A DNA stretch of 59,358 bases from Aridibacter famidurans (GTDB lineage Bacteria > Acidobacteriota > Blastocatellia > Pyrinomonadales > Pyrinomonadaceae), in the NCBI GenBank assembly GCA_024103495.1, contig JAGFIQ010000119.1, positions 1-59,358 on the forward strand, in the 5' to 3' direction. The position numbers were made by a program, and so were the translations under genes. The notes beneath the pieces are model-generated. The model saw only the letters and a program-made list of their open reading frames with translations, made no database searches and was not told the DNA's origin. This document shows positions 17,612-25,688 of this stretch, piece after piece (positions within the stretch are counted from its first letter, which is position 1; each line of letters starts with the position of its first letter).

Positions 17612-18181
17612 ATGAGATCATTCAGAAAAACGAAATTCGCCCTGGCAATCGCTCTTGCCGCGCTTGTAACGGCGACGGCGGCGAACGCGCAGAGCGCGAG
17701 GCTTCAGTTCGACAACCTCAACTACCTGACCGATAAGGCGACGGAAGTCGTCGAGGTCAATGTCGAAGGCAAGATGCTCGAGCTCGCAAAGCGCGTGCTC
17801 GTCAAGGTCAAGGACCAGGACGCACAGAAGGTCGGCGAGGCGATCAAGGGCCTCGAAGGCATTTACGTCCGCGTCTTCCGGTTCGAAGAGGACAATCAGT
17901 ACAACATGTCCGACGTCGATACGATCCGCGCCCAGCTTCAGGCTCCGGGCTGGGAGAAGCTCGCCAACGTCCGCAGCAAGCGAAAGAACCAGAAGATCGA
18001 TGTCTACACGATGTTCGAGGGCCAGGATATCAGCGGCGTCGCCGTGATCCTCTCCGAGGACCGGACCATAGGTCTTGTGAACGTTATCGGGCCGATCGAT
18101 ATCGACACACTCGTCGAGATGAGCGGAAAGCTGAACATCCCTAAGTTCGACATAGAGAAAGACGACGACGGGAACGAATAG
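17612..18181 (+). CDS. DUF4252 family exported protein
   Basis: 189 residues. Signal peptide 1-26 (TAANAQS). Mature part matches DUF4252: ARLQFDNLNYLTDKATEVVEV, EGKMLELAKRVLVKVKD, IKGLEGIYVRVFRFEED, YTMFEGQDISGVAVILSEDR and VNVIGPIDIDTLVEMSGKL. The family is common in Acidobacteriota and Bacteroidota next to ECF sigma/anti-sigma pairs; its biochemical role is unknown. Three bases after the anti-sigma gene, with an AAGGAG site. Confidence 0.9.
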   Translation: MRSFRKTKFALAIALAALVTATAANAQSARLQFDNLNYLTDKATEVVEVNVEGKMLELAKRVLVKVKDQDAQKVGEAIKGLEGIYVRVFRFEEDNQYNMSDVDTIRAQLQAPGWEKLANVRSKRKNQKIDVYTMFEGQDISGVAVILSEDRTIGLVNVIGPIDIDTLVEMSGKLNIPKFDIEKDDDGNE

Positions 18182-18200
18182 ACCGAAAGGAGGAAAAGCG

Positions 18201-18722
18201 ATGAAGAGAAGCGGATTAAAGGCATTCGCAGTGGTAGTCCTCCTGGTCGCGGCGATCGCTTCGGCGGCCGCGCCTTCGGCCTTTGCCAAGGGCAATGAGT
18301 TCGACAAGGTCTGCGATCATCTGGAAGAGCGTTACGATGCGAAGAAGGTGAAGATCCCTTTCCAGTGGCTGGCGAGAGCGGCGGTCGGGATTGTGAGGCC
18401 GGCCGGGGTGAAGAGTTTCAAAGTGACCGTATACAGGGAACTGAAGTTCACACGCGAATCGCTTGATTCTGAAATGCGGTGGGTGATGAACGACGCGTTC
18501 GATTCGAACTGGACTCCGATCCTGCGCGTGATCTCCAGGAACGGCGAGCAGGTCTATATGAACGCGAGGGAGTACAAGGACGACGTCAAAGTGCTCCTCG
18601 TCACGATCAACCGCGACGAGGCGGTGGTCGTGCGGGCTAAGTTCGACGCTGACAAGCTTGCGGAGTTCATCGAGAATCCAAAGATCTTCGGGATCGAACT
18701 GGACGGGGAATCAAGTTCCTAG
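18201..18722 (+). CDS. Exported protein following DUF4252, possibly a divergent relative
   Basis: 173 residues. Signal peptide 1-29 (PSAFAKG). The mature part has the same size and a similar secondary-structure rhythm to the preceding DUF4252 protein (IPFQWLARAAVGIVRPAG, KSFKVTVYRELKF, VKVLLVTINRDEAVVVRAKFDADKL-type strands and helices), ending LAEFIENPKIFGIEL. A strong AAAGGAGG ribosome-binding site precedes ATG 18201. Last gene of the sigma operon; a strong terminator follows. No known function. Confidence 0.8.
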   Translation: MKRSGLKAFAVVVLLVAAIASAAAPSAFAKGNEFDKVCDHLEERYDAKKVKIPFQWLARAAVGIVRPAGVKSFKVTVYRELKFTRESLDSEMRWVMNDAFDSNWTPILRVISRNGEQVYMNAREYKDDVKVLLVTINRDEAVVVRAKFDADKLAEFIENPKIFGIELDGESSS

Positions 18723-18760
18723 TTCAAGGTTCAGGGTTCAGGGTTCCAGGTACCTGGAAA

Positions 18761-18795
18761 AGAAGCGCACCGGGTAATCGGTGGCGCTTCTTTTT
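18761..18795 (+). terminator. Terminator of the sigma factor operon
   Basis: AGAAGCGC (18761-18768) pairs with GCGCTTCT (18784-18791), followed by TTTTT. It is preceded by a GGTTCAAG/GGTTCAGG repeat (18722-18755). Confidence 0.92.
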
Positions 18796-19157
18796 GCTTC
18801 CGGGATCAACGAATAGAATTCGAGCACTCGGTATGCTCCGGAGTGCCGTTGGCACGGCAAGTCTATAGATCGCGATTCCACAGAAGCACCCTGAGAGCCG
18901 GTTTAGCGGCGGCACGGTCTTGGCAGAAACTCGACCGTCAGGGAGCGTGCCGATCACGCAGGCAGAACCCCGAGCGTCAGCGAGGGGGCAGCGGGCATTG
19001 AAGAGTAGGGGCGGGACCTGTGCCCGCCCTTTCGAGGTAATGCGAACTTCAGTTTGCGCTGCGCGAAAGCGCGGAAGACAGCTCAGCCCACGAGCGGTCC
19101 CCGACAAGCTGAAGCTTATGGTACATCCGTTTAGAGCAGCCCTTTGCGCTGCAGCGA
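18796..19157. repeat. Non-coding gap with several dispersed repeats
   Basis: No gene is supported. Elements seen: a variant of the CCGCTTTAGCGG palindrome (18898-18912); a GGGCGGG/CCCGCCC hairpin (19009-19029); a 68-base element beginning GCGCGAAAGCGC and containing GACAAGCTGAAGCTTAT (19061-19128), repeated at 22028-22089; and a GTTTAGAGCAGC..GCGCTGCAG element (19129-19154), inverted relative to 2899-2915. Confidence 0.7.
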
Positions 19158-21704
19158 TCACAGCTCACACGTCCTGCTCCAGATCTCTTTACCTTCCGCA
19201 ACGGTCATCGCCCGGACCGAACCTCTCCTTTCGCGATCGAACTCGAATCTCGCCGAGAAGCGTCCATTTTGATCAGTGCGCACGCGCTTGAACAGTTTTT
19301 CACCGTCGGAATATTCGAGATGGAGCCGTACGAAACCATCGCCGCCGGAGATCCGTCCGGTCACGAGTCCCCGGTCTGCCGAACCGCCGCAATTGATGCT
19401 GACGCTCGCATCCGGAGACGGCGCCGTTCTCGGAGCCCCGATGAACAGGATGTTCTCCCGGTGAGCTTCTACGGACACTCCGCGTCTCCAGACGAAATCC
19501 CCGTCCAGAAATACGCCGATGTCATAAAAGAGCCCTGACGGAAGATCGAACTCGCGTTTCCATCCGCCGGCGAAGTCGGATTCGCTTCCCGAGCGCCGGA
19601 CGATCACCCTCGAGCCCCTACGAAGCGTGCCGCTTCCGTCGTACGACACGATCCGAAGTCTGCCGTGTCCCGAGACAAGCACGATCCGTTCGCGCCCCTC
19701 GGTGAGCGTAATCCCTTTGGCTTCCATCGGCACATCGCTGTGAACCCTTATGTCGTAGCTTACGCCTGCCGGAAGATCGAACTCGCGCTCCCAGGCGCTT
19801 GCAACTTCCGAGTCGGTTTTCGACCTGAAGATCCACACCCGCGAGCCGGAAACCGCGTCGCCCAGCCCGTCGAGGGCGACGATCGTCAGCCGGCCGTGCC
19901 CCGCCGGAATGGGTTTTCCCGGATCACCGAAGACGCACTGGTCACTGAAGATCCTTTTCCCTGCAACGACCGCAGACGCCTGAACGCGGCCTTTTCCACC
20001 GTCATTTATCGGTAATGAAGAGTCAAACTTCCCTTCCGGTCCGGTCCGTATCGAGCGCGATTTCCTCTCGCCTTCTGCGTACAGGAGTCTAATGTCGACT
20101 CTGTGACCTTCGGTCGGCTCACCGTTCACGATCAGTTCGCCCGAGAGTCTGCCGGAGCCGGTTGGTCCGTCCGCCGAACAAAAGATACTCAGCGAAGTCC
20201 CCAAAGGCCCCTCGTTTTCCTCGCCGACCGAAAACGGCAGCGAGAACGCTACCCGTCCCCCGGCGGCGTCGTAAAGGATCAGTTCGTAGGTTCCCTCTTC
20301 TTCAGGAGCCCCAAACCCAAGTTCGCCTCTTGTTCCTCTCGTGATCCGCCTTCTATCGTCGAACGGGACGGTAGCGGAGTTCACTGGTGATCCGGACTTC
20401 CTTACAGCGACCCAGGAGCTCAGTCCAAAGCAGGCGGGAGCTGAAAAGCCGGCCACGAAGCTTTCCTCGGGTTCGAAGTGCGTCTTCTCCAGCGTCAAGG
20501 AAGGACTCACGTCAACGATCTCGAGCGAGCGGAAGCTGTCAGCAATGTTCTCGATCCTGGTATCGAGAAACGGTATCGCTCTTCCCCAGGCAGAAGGATC
20601 ACCCGCCGTCGCAAGCTCTATGTCGTCGCCGTAGAACGTTACCGCTGCGTAATCGGGTACTCTTTCTTCCGGAAAGCTTCGGAAACCGCCGCACGCTATG
20701 CTGAGTTTCGCGGTGCAGCGCAGCCAGTTTGCTTCCCCGTCAGTATCGAAAAGGGATTCGACACTGCGGAAAGCGTCCTCCGCTGCATCGCGTCTTGCCG
20801 CAAACGTCCGAAAATCCCGAAATGACGCGGCGAGAACCCTTTCCGCGGCAGAAATGTCACGCGCATACTCGTCAGCCAGCGCCTTTCTTTCATCGATCTC
20901 CGATTGCGCGAAAGCCCGCAGGTACCGTCCGGCGATCTGGCCGATCGACCGCAGCGACTTTGCGGATCTGAGCGTCGCCCGCCAGTCGCGGCCGTTCGAG
21001 GCGGCTTCTTCTACTATCGTCTTGATATCGGATAGGGTGCTCTTGGCGTTGTTGATATCAGAATCTTCTATGTTGAATACCCTGATGTCAGGATCCTGGG
21101 TGTCAAGAGTGTTGCGAGCTGACTCGAACGACTTTGACGCTTCATATAGTGTATCGAGGCGGGACAGGAACTCGAGTCGGGACATCTCGTCGAGTTTCTT
21201 CGGATCGCTCGCCAGATCTTCAAGCCCCGCGAGCAACCCCGCGATGTCGAGCATCGTGCCGGCAATGTTGACCACATATTCCTGGTATGCGGTGATCGTC
21301 TGAAGCCTTGCAAGCCTTTCGGTATTCATACTCGTCGACTCGACCGTTCGCAGCCACTGCTGTTCGTGCCTTTCAGCGGCAGTCTTGTACCAGAAATACG
21401 CGTATTTGGTGAAATAACGGGCCTCGACGAGCGAGTCGTGAACCGTTCGGGCTGACTCGCAGGCGATCACAGGGCAATTGCCGCGGTTGCATCGGATGGC
21501 GGTGGTACGCAGGGCATTAGCGTATGCAGTTATTCTTCTGAGATCTTGTTGACCGGGAGGAGTGGGGGAAGGCGCGGAACGGGGCTGGGCGAATGAAACG
21601 GCCGACAGCAGGAGAACACTGATCAAGCCACAAAGTGTGACTGCGGCGAACCTTCGTTTGCGTCTGACATTGCTTTCGTTCGAATTCTTCTTATATCCCG
21701 TCAC
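19158..21704 (-). CDS. Large exported protein with helical N-domain and duplicated beta domains
   Basis: 848 residues, GTG start with AAAGGAGG ten bases upstream. Signal peptide about 15-40 (cleavage near SFAQ). Residues 55-380 are mainly helical with four cysteines near the start (CNRGNC, CESART). Then two kinds of repeated domains: an Ig/carboxypeptidase-regulatory-like unit appears at about 490-590 and again at the C-terminus (about 760-848; both end with G.V.A..V..GK.I.S..C), and between them a unit starting GHGRL.IV..DG and ending W.REFDLP.G..YDI occurs twice in tandem (about 600-675 and 676-750). No enzyme motif. Surface or periplasmic binding role is a guess; no family recognised. Confidence 0.72.
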   Translation of the reverse strand: MTGYKKNSNESNVRRKRRFAAVTLCGLISVLLLSAVSFAQPRSAPSPTPPGQQDLRRITAYANALRTTAIRCNRGNCPVIACESARTVHDSLVEARYFTKYAYFWYKTAAERHEQQWLRTVESTSMNTERLARLQTITAYQEYVVNIAGTMLDIAGLLAGLEDLASDPKKLDEMSRLEFLSRLDTLYEASKSFESARNTLDTQDPDIRVFNIEDSDINNAKSTLSDIKTIVEEAASNGRDWRATLRSAKSLRSIGQIAGRYLRAFAQSEIDERKALADEYARDISAAERVLAASFRDFRTFAARRDAAEDAFRSVESLFDTDGEANWLRCTAKLSIACGGFRSFPEERVPDYAAVTFYGDDIELATAGDPSAWGRAIPFLDTRIENIADSFRSLEIVDVSPSLTLEKTHFEPEESFVAGFSAPACFGLSSWVAVRKSGSPVNSATVPFDDRRRITRGTRGELGFGAPEEEGTYELILYDAAGGRVAFSLPFSVGEENEGPLGTSLSIFCSADGPTGSGRLSGELIVNGEPTEGHRVDIRLLYAEGERKSRSIRTGPEGKFDSSLPINDGGKGRVQASAVVAGKRIFSDQCVFGDPGKPIPAGHGRLTIVALDGLGDAVSGSRVWIFRSKTDSEVASAWEREFDLPAGVSYDIRVHSDVPMEAKGITLTEGRERIVLVSGHGRLRIVSYDGSGTLRRGSRVIVRRSGSESDFAGGWKREFDLPSGLFYDIGVFLDGDFVWRRGVSVEAHRENILFIGAPRTAPSPDASVSINCGGSADRGLVTGRISGGDGFVRLHLEYSDGEKLFKRVRTDQNGRFSARFEFDRERRGSVRAMTVAEGKEIWSRTCEL

Positions 21705-21955
21705 TGTATCTTGGCCTCCTTTAACTCATTCTCTCGACTTGACTTAGTCCGGTGAACTGTGGCCGTGAAGGCGCCGTTCTCTTGGCGATGGACCATCCGG
21801 CCCTGACCGGTCGCGTGCCCTTCGGACCCGCATCGCAACATCATTTTGCGTTGTCGTCGAAATCGGCGCCTCTCCGGACTTCCTTTTGGGGAAGTCTGAA
21901 TTGTACTCCAGTCCGGGTCTTTGCCTCGCGAAGCTCAGGCTCGCACAAGATCAAC

Positions 21956-21988
21956 AAAGGCGTCTCCGGAACTTCCGGGACGCCTTTT
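21956..21988. terminator. Two-way terminator-like hairpin without an obvious gene
   Basis: AAAGGCGTC (21956-21964) pairs with GACGCCTTT (21979-21987), with CCGG/CCGG extending the stem. A-rich before and T-rich after, so it can work in both directions. It lies about 250 bases upstream of the 848-residue gene, inside a non-coding gap. Confidence 0.75.
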
Positions 21989-22198
21989 CGAGTTGAAAGC
22001 TGTATCTGCGGTCCGAAGCAATGCACCGCGCGAAAGCGCGGAATTGGGCCGCGGGCGGTCCGCGACAAGCTGAAGCTTATCGCACATCCCGGCCGGAATC
22101 ACGCAATCGCTCCGCGATGCGCGAGTGATCCGACGTGATCCGTGGGTTCCGCTTTGCTCCACCCACGGCTACAGGCAGGCCGTCGCTGCGCGACTCTC

Positions 22199-22231
22199 CA
22201 TTGGTCAATGGTCATTGGCCAATGATCAATG
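22199..22231. repeat. CATTGGTCAATG repeat array
   Basis: CATTGGTCAATG (22199-22210), CATTGGCCAATG (22213-22224, a perfect palindrome) and a partial ATCAATG. Confidence 0.75.
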
Positions 22232-22282
22232 CCTGGCCCCTCGCTCGCACTCGGGGTTCCGACTGCCTGGTACCTGAAACGT

Positions 22283-22315
22283 AAAAAGAGGCGCCGCCGA
22301 CTAGCCGGGGCGCCT
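22283..22315 (-). terminator. Terminator of the citrate synthase gene
   Basis: AGGCGCC (22289-22295) pairs with GGCGCCT (22309-22315); on the minus strand the stem is followed by CTTTTT. It lies 34 bases past the stop of gltA. Confidence 0.85.
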
Positions 22316-22348
22316 TTTCACTTGGAACCTGGAACTTTGAACCTTGAA

Positions 22349-23494
22349 CTATCTTTCAGCGATCGGCACGTACTTCATATCCCAGTTGCCGATGTAATCG
22401 GCTCTCGGGCGGATCAGCTTGTTGTTCGCCAGCTGCTCCAGGATGTGCCCCGTCCAGCCGGAGATGCGGCTGATCGCGAAGATCGGCGTGTAGAGGTCCA
22501 AAGGGATCCCCATCATGTAGTAGGTCGAGGCCGAGTAGAAGTCGACGTTCGGGTTCAGGCCTTTCTTCTCCTTCATAAGGTCCTCGAGCTTCTTCGAGAT
22601 CTCGAACCATTTCGTCTCGCCGGTAACTCCGCCCATCTGCTCGGAGAACCGCCTGAGCCAGGTCGCGCGCGGGTCCTCGGTCTTGTAGACCGCGTGGCCC
22701 ATCCCCATCACCTTTTCTTTGTTAGCAAGCTTGTTCTCCAGCCACGGCTCGGCGTTTTCCACGCTCCCGATCTCGATCAGAGCCTTCATAACCTCGGTGT
22801 TCGCTCCGCCGTGAAGCGGGCCCGCGAGAGCCGCGATGCCGCCCGTTACCGCGCCGTACATATCGGCCTTCGTGCCGGAAATGACGCGAGTCGTGAACGT
22901 CGATGCGTTAAAACCGTGGTCGGCGTGGAGGATCAGACAGATGTCGAGCATCCTCGCCTCGCTCGGATCGGGCTTCTCGCCGCGCATCATGTAGAGAAAG
23001 TTCTCGGCGATATCGAGGTCCATATCCGGATGCACGGGCTCTTTCCCGTTCCGGATCCTTTCCCAGGCCGCGACGATCGTCGGGAACTGCGCGGTCAGCT
23101 TCACCGCCGCCTGGCGGGCGCCTTCGAGCGTGTGTCCCGTGCCCTCGGGATCGTAGAACGCGAGCGTCGACACGCACGTCCGAAGCACATCCATCGGCTG
23201 AGCCTCGTGTGGGAAGTGCTTCATAAAGACGAGGATCTCCGCCGGAAGCTCGTAGTTCGCGCGTAATTCCGTCTTCAGCCTGTCGAGCTCGTCCTGCTTC
23301 GGGAGCCGGCCGTTCCAAAGAAGGAATATCGTCTCCTCAAATGTCGAATGCTCTGCAAGATCGTGTATGTCAAAGCCCTGGTAAATAAGAATGCCTTCGT
23401 CGCCGTTGACCTTGCTCATCGACGACTGAGCCGCGACCACGCCCCGCAGACCTTCCGTGGCGGCCGAACTCTTGGCAGTTGATTCGTTCGTCAT
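22349..23494 (-). CDS. gltA: Citrate synthase
   Basis: 381 residues, the short bacterial type (as in Bacillus CitZ or 2-methylcitrate synthases). It condenses acetyl-CoA with oxaloacetate. Catalytic histidines in ILHADHGFNASTF and GPLHGGANTEVM, aspartate in NVDFYSASTYYMMGIP; the conserved GMGHAVYKTEDPRA and ISGWTGHILEQ are complete. N-terminus TEGLRGVVAAQSSMSKVNGD is typical. Citrate and 2-methylcitrate synthase cannot be separated by eye; no prp genes are nearby, so citrate synthase is preferred. Confidence 0.93.
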   Translation of the reverse strand: MTNESTAKSSAATEGLRGVVAAQSSMSKVNGDEGILIYQGFDIHDLAEHSTFEETIFLLWNGRLPKQDELDRLKTELRANYELPAEILVFMKHFPHEAQPMDVLRTCVSTLAFYDPEGTGHTLEGARQAAVKLTAQFPTIVAAWERIRNGKEPVHPDMDLDIAENFLYMMRGEKPDPSEARMLDICLILHADHGFNASTFTTRVISGTKADMYGAVTGGIAALAGPLHGGANTEVMKALIEIGSVENAEPWLENKLANKEKVMGMGHAVYKTEDPRATWLRRFSEQMGGVTGETKWFEISKKLEDLMKEKKGLNPNVDFYSASTYYMMGIPLDLYTPIFAISRISGWTGHILEQLANNKLIRPRADYIGNWDMKYVPIAER

Positions 23495-23580
23495 TGTCTC
23501 TATACCCTTGAAAAAATTAAGATTTTTGTTTCTCTGAAGATATCATTCTCACTTTCAAGAAACAAGCGAAACGTCCCAAA

Positions 23581-24390
23581 TCATTGGCCGAAACGGCTTT
23601 CGGCGGTGACGATCGAGACCACGTCGCCGACCCTCGCGCCGAGCGCGTCCGCGGCGCTGTTCCGGTTCGAAGCCACCTCAAGAAGCCCCGTGCTTCCCTC
23701 GATCACGAAAATCCCACCCGACCCGCCTTCGCCGAAATACTTCCTTCGTTCGGTAATGACGGTCCCGGCGATCTCCACCGAATTGCCGTCCGAAAGGTCC
23801 GCGGGCCAAAGGTTCGTGATCAGATTTCCGAATCTGTCGATGTGTATCACAAGCCCCGAGCCAGCCGTTTCGGTTCCAACGGGACGCAATCCCGTCGCGC
23901 GGTGTTGAGGATCGGCCAGGCGCTTCCCGATCGATGAAGGAGGAACGCCTTTAGCCAGATGAGCGCCGACCGGGCCGAAGACATCGCGGCCGTCGAACGT
24001 GCCCGAGATGCGGTCCGCGGTGTATCTGCCTTCTTCGATCTCAAGGGTCTCGCCCTCTTCCTGGTCGAATATGAACGACAGGAGCCCGTTGTCGGGGGCC
24101 ACAAAGAGATATCCGCCCGCCGAATGCACGATCCGCTTTCTCTCAGATCCCACGCCCGGATCCACGACGCAAACGAAGACCGTACCTTTCGGAAAATCCC
24201 TGTAGCAGGCCCAAAGCGAAAAGCCCGCCGACCTTATGTCGTGCGGGCCTATCTCGTGGGTGATGTCGACTATTGTGGCGCGCGGCTCGATCGCGAGTAT
24301 CGCGCCTTTGACGGCGGCGACGAAGTGGTCGCCCGTACCGAAATCTGTCAGAAGCGCGACAAAAGGCGCGCCCCGTTCATTTTCTGCCAT
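23581..24390 (-). CDS. SAM hydroxide adenosyltransferase (DUF62 family)
   Basis: 269 residues. The family uses activated water to cut S-adenosylmethionine into adenosine and methionine. Marks: LLTDFGTGDHFVAAVKGA at the N-terminus, VVDPGVGSERKRI with the Asp and Arg of the catalytic triad, VAPDNGLLS, TFDGRDVFGPVGAHLA with the triad His, and a C-terminal domain with IDRFGNLITNL and EIAGTVI. The Asp-Arg-His triad marks the hydroxide adenosyltransferases rather than the halogenases. It starts 28 bases downstream of the coiled-coil gene's stop? No: that gene lies upstream on the same strand, ending at 24418, so the two may be co-transcribed. Confidence 0.9.
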   Translation of the reverse strand: MAENERGAPFVALLTDFGTGDHFVAAVKGAILAIEPRATIVDITHEIGPHDIRSAGFSLWACYRDFPKGTVFVCVVDPGVGSERKRIVHSAGGYLFVAPDNGLLSFIFDQEEGETLEIEEGRYTADRISGTFDGRDVFGPVGAHLAKGVPPSSIGKRLADPQHRATGLRPVGTETAGSGLVIHIDRFGNLITNLWPADLSDGNSVEIAGTVITERRKYFGEGGSGGIFVIEGSTGLLEVASNRNSAADALGARVGDVVSIVTAESRFGQ

Positions 24391-24417
24391 CGAAACCGTC
24401 TGCCGTCCTCTCCCGGA

Positions 24418-25419
24418 TCAATTGCAGTCGGAAGGGTTCCTTCGTACGCAATCGTCGAACGCACTCACAGCATCGTCCAGTTCCTGCTGGGCGGCGAAGG
24501 CGTCCTCCTTCGCCTTATCGACGATCTGCCGGGCCTTATCCACGCGTTCACGAAAGACCGCTGCGTCCTTCCGCGAGTTCTCCGCTTCGGTCCGGAGAGA
24601 CCCCAGCACCCTCTGGTCCGATCCGGCGTTTGACGCGTCCTCCAGCTGTTTCTCGGCGCGCCTCGCGCGGGCTTCGACGAATGCGGTCGTATTCTCTAGC
24701 TGCATCAGCCCCAAACAATATCTCTCGGCAGCCGACGTCTCCTTTCTCACCTTCTCTTCAAGGTCCCTCACCGCCTTCTGCCGCTTCGCGCATTCTCCTT
24801 TGCAGTCCTTTGAAGCGGCAGTACCTGCCGTTCTCACCTGCGGGACTCCGCACGCTGCTATAGGCGCCAATCCCGGACGAGACTCGACCGAAGGGTTCCC
24901 GGAAAGGTCTTCAAGGAGCTTTTTGACCTCTGCCTCAGAAACGTTTGGAGCGGAAGCGTCCGACTGCCGGGCTGTGATCGCGATCGGCGAATCAATCCCT
25001 ATTTCTTTTGAAGGCCGGTAGTTCGCCAGTTGCTCTTTCGTCACGACATTCAGCGTTACGTTTAGGATATCTCTTGACTGGCTGCAGCCCGGCTCTTTGG
25101 CGCAGGTCAGACAGAACAGCGTCACCTGTCCCTGGTAGCTTCGCCGAGTCAGGCCCTTCGTGTCGACCGAAACAGGCACGTTCTCCGAACCGCCGCCCCT
25201 GACCGTGAGCGTCGTCCTGGCGAAGTCCATATACGAAACGTTGCGTCCCGTGATCCTGAACTCGTGCGACTCCCTGCACCTGTTCTGCACCGTCACCTTG
25301 CTATTGCCGATACTGTCGGCGATAAAAGTGATCTTCCAGATGAATTGCTGGGGTATCTGCGCGGTGACGGCGAGGGAAAAGAACAGGAGAATCAGGGCCA
25401 GGACTAGAGACTGCTTCAT
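24418..25419 (-). CDS. Exported protein with Ig/ASH-like domain and coiled-coil C-terminus
   Basis: 333 residues. Signal peptide 1-20 (SLAVTAQ). Residues 25-135 look like an MSP/ASH-type beta sandwich: KVTVQNRCRESHEFRI, TLTVRGGGSENVPVSVDTK, YQGQVTLFCLTC, with four or five cysteines. A short linker follows, then a charged coiled coil (about 205-325) with CKGECAKRQKAVRDLEEKV and further heptads, ending FDDCVRRNPSDCN. No catalytic motif. A periplasmic structural or scaffold role is inferred. It is 27 bases ahead of the SAM hydroxide adenosyltransferase gene. Confidence 0.7.
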   Translation of the reverse strand: MKQSLVLALILLFFSLAVTAQIPQQFIWKITFIADSIGNSKVTVQNRCRESHEFRITGRNVSYMDFARTTLTVRGGGSENVPVSVDTKGLTRRSYQGQVTLFCLTCAKEPGCSQSRDILNVTLNVVTKEQLANYRPSKEIGIDSPIAITARQSDASAPNVSEAEVKKLLEDLSGNPSVESRPGLAPIAACGVPQVRTAGTAASKDCKGECAKRQKAVRDLEEKVRKETSAAERYCLGLMQLENTTAFVEARARRAEKQLEDASNAGSDQRVLGSLRTEAENSRKDAAVFRERVDKARQIVDKAKEDAFAAQQELDDAVSAFDDCVRRNPSDCN

Positions 25420-25550
25420 TTAATTCGCTCCGGGAGAACTGAATGGGTTGAAGGACCGTCGTTAGGGGCATCAGGGCCCGTGGTCAGATTCGCTTGAATG
25501 GCTGCAATACTAGCACCATACGCGAAATCTCCAAAGCTTGTCTTCGGAAG

Positions 25551-25611
25551 AAAAAACCGCGAATCCGATCGCGCCGTTACAAGGAGAAGATAACGACGCA
25601 CGGATTCGCGG
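25551..25611 (-). terminator. Terminator-like inverted repeat of the GY-repeat gene
   Basis: CCGCGAATCCG (25557-25567) is perfectly complementary to CGGATTCGCGG (25601-25611); on the minus strand the stem is followed by TTTTTT (25551-25556). The loop is long (33 bases). A second hairpin, GTGCGGCCG (25620-25628) with CGGCCGCAC (25640-25648), lies between it and the stop at 25689. Confidence 0.7.
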
Positions 25612-25688
25612 TAATGAACGTGCGGCCGGCTCGGCCGGGCGGCCGCACCATAGGAAACTGAACACTACATCCACCGCAAAACCCGGAT

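Larger units (their letters stand above)
21705..22348. other. 644-base gap with two terminators and repeats
   Basis: No convincing coding sequence. From left to right: AAAGGAGG site of the minus-strand gene ahead of it (21715-21722); a strong two-way terminator-like hairpin at 21956-21988; the GCGCGAAAGCGC..AAGCTGAAGCTTAT element (22028-22089); CATTGGTCAATG repeats (22199-22231); the citrate synthase terminator (22283-22315); and a GGTTCAAG-type repeat (about 22320-22350, reverse complement). A small RNA ending at 21956 on the minus strand is possible but unproven. Confidence 0.55.
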
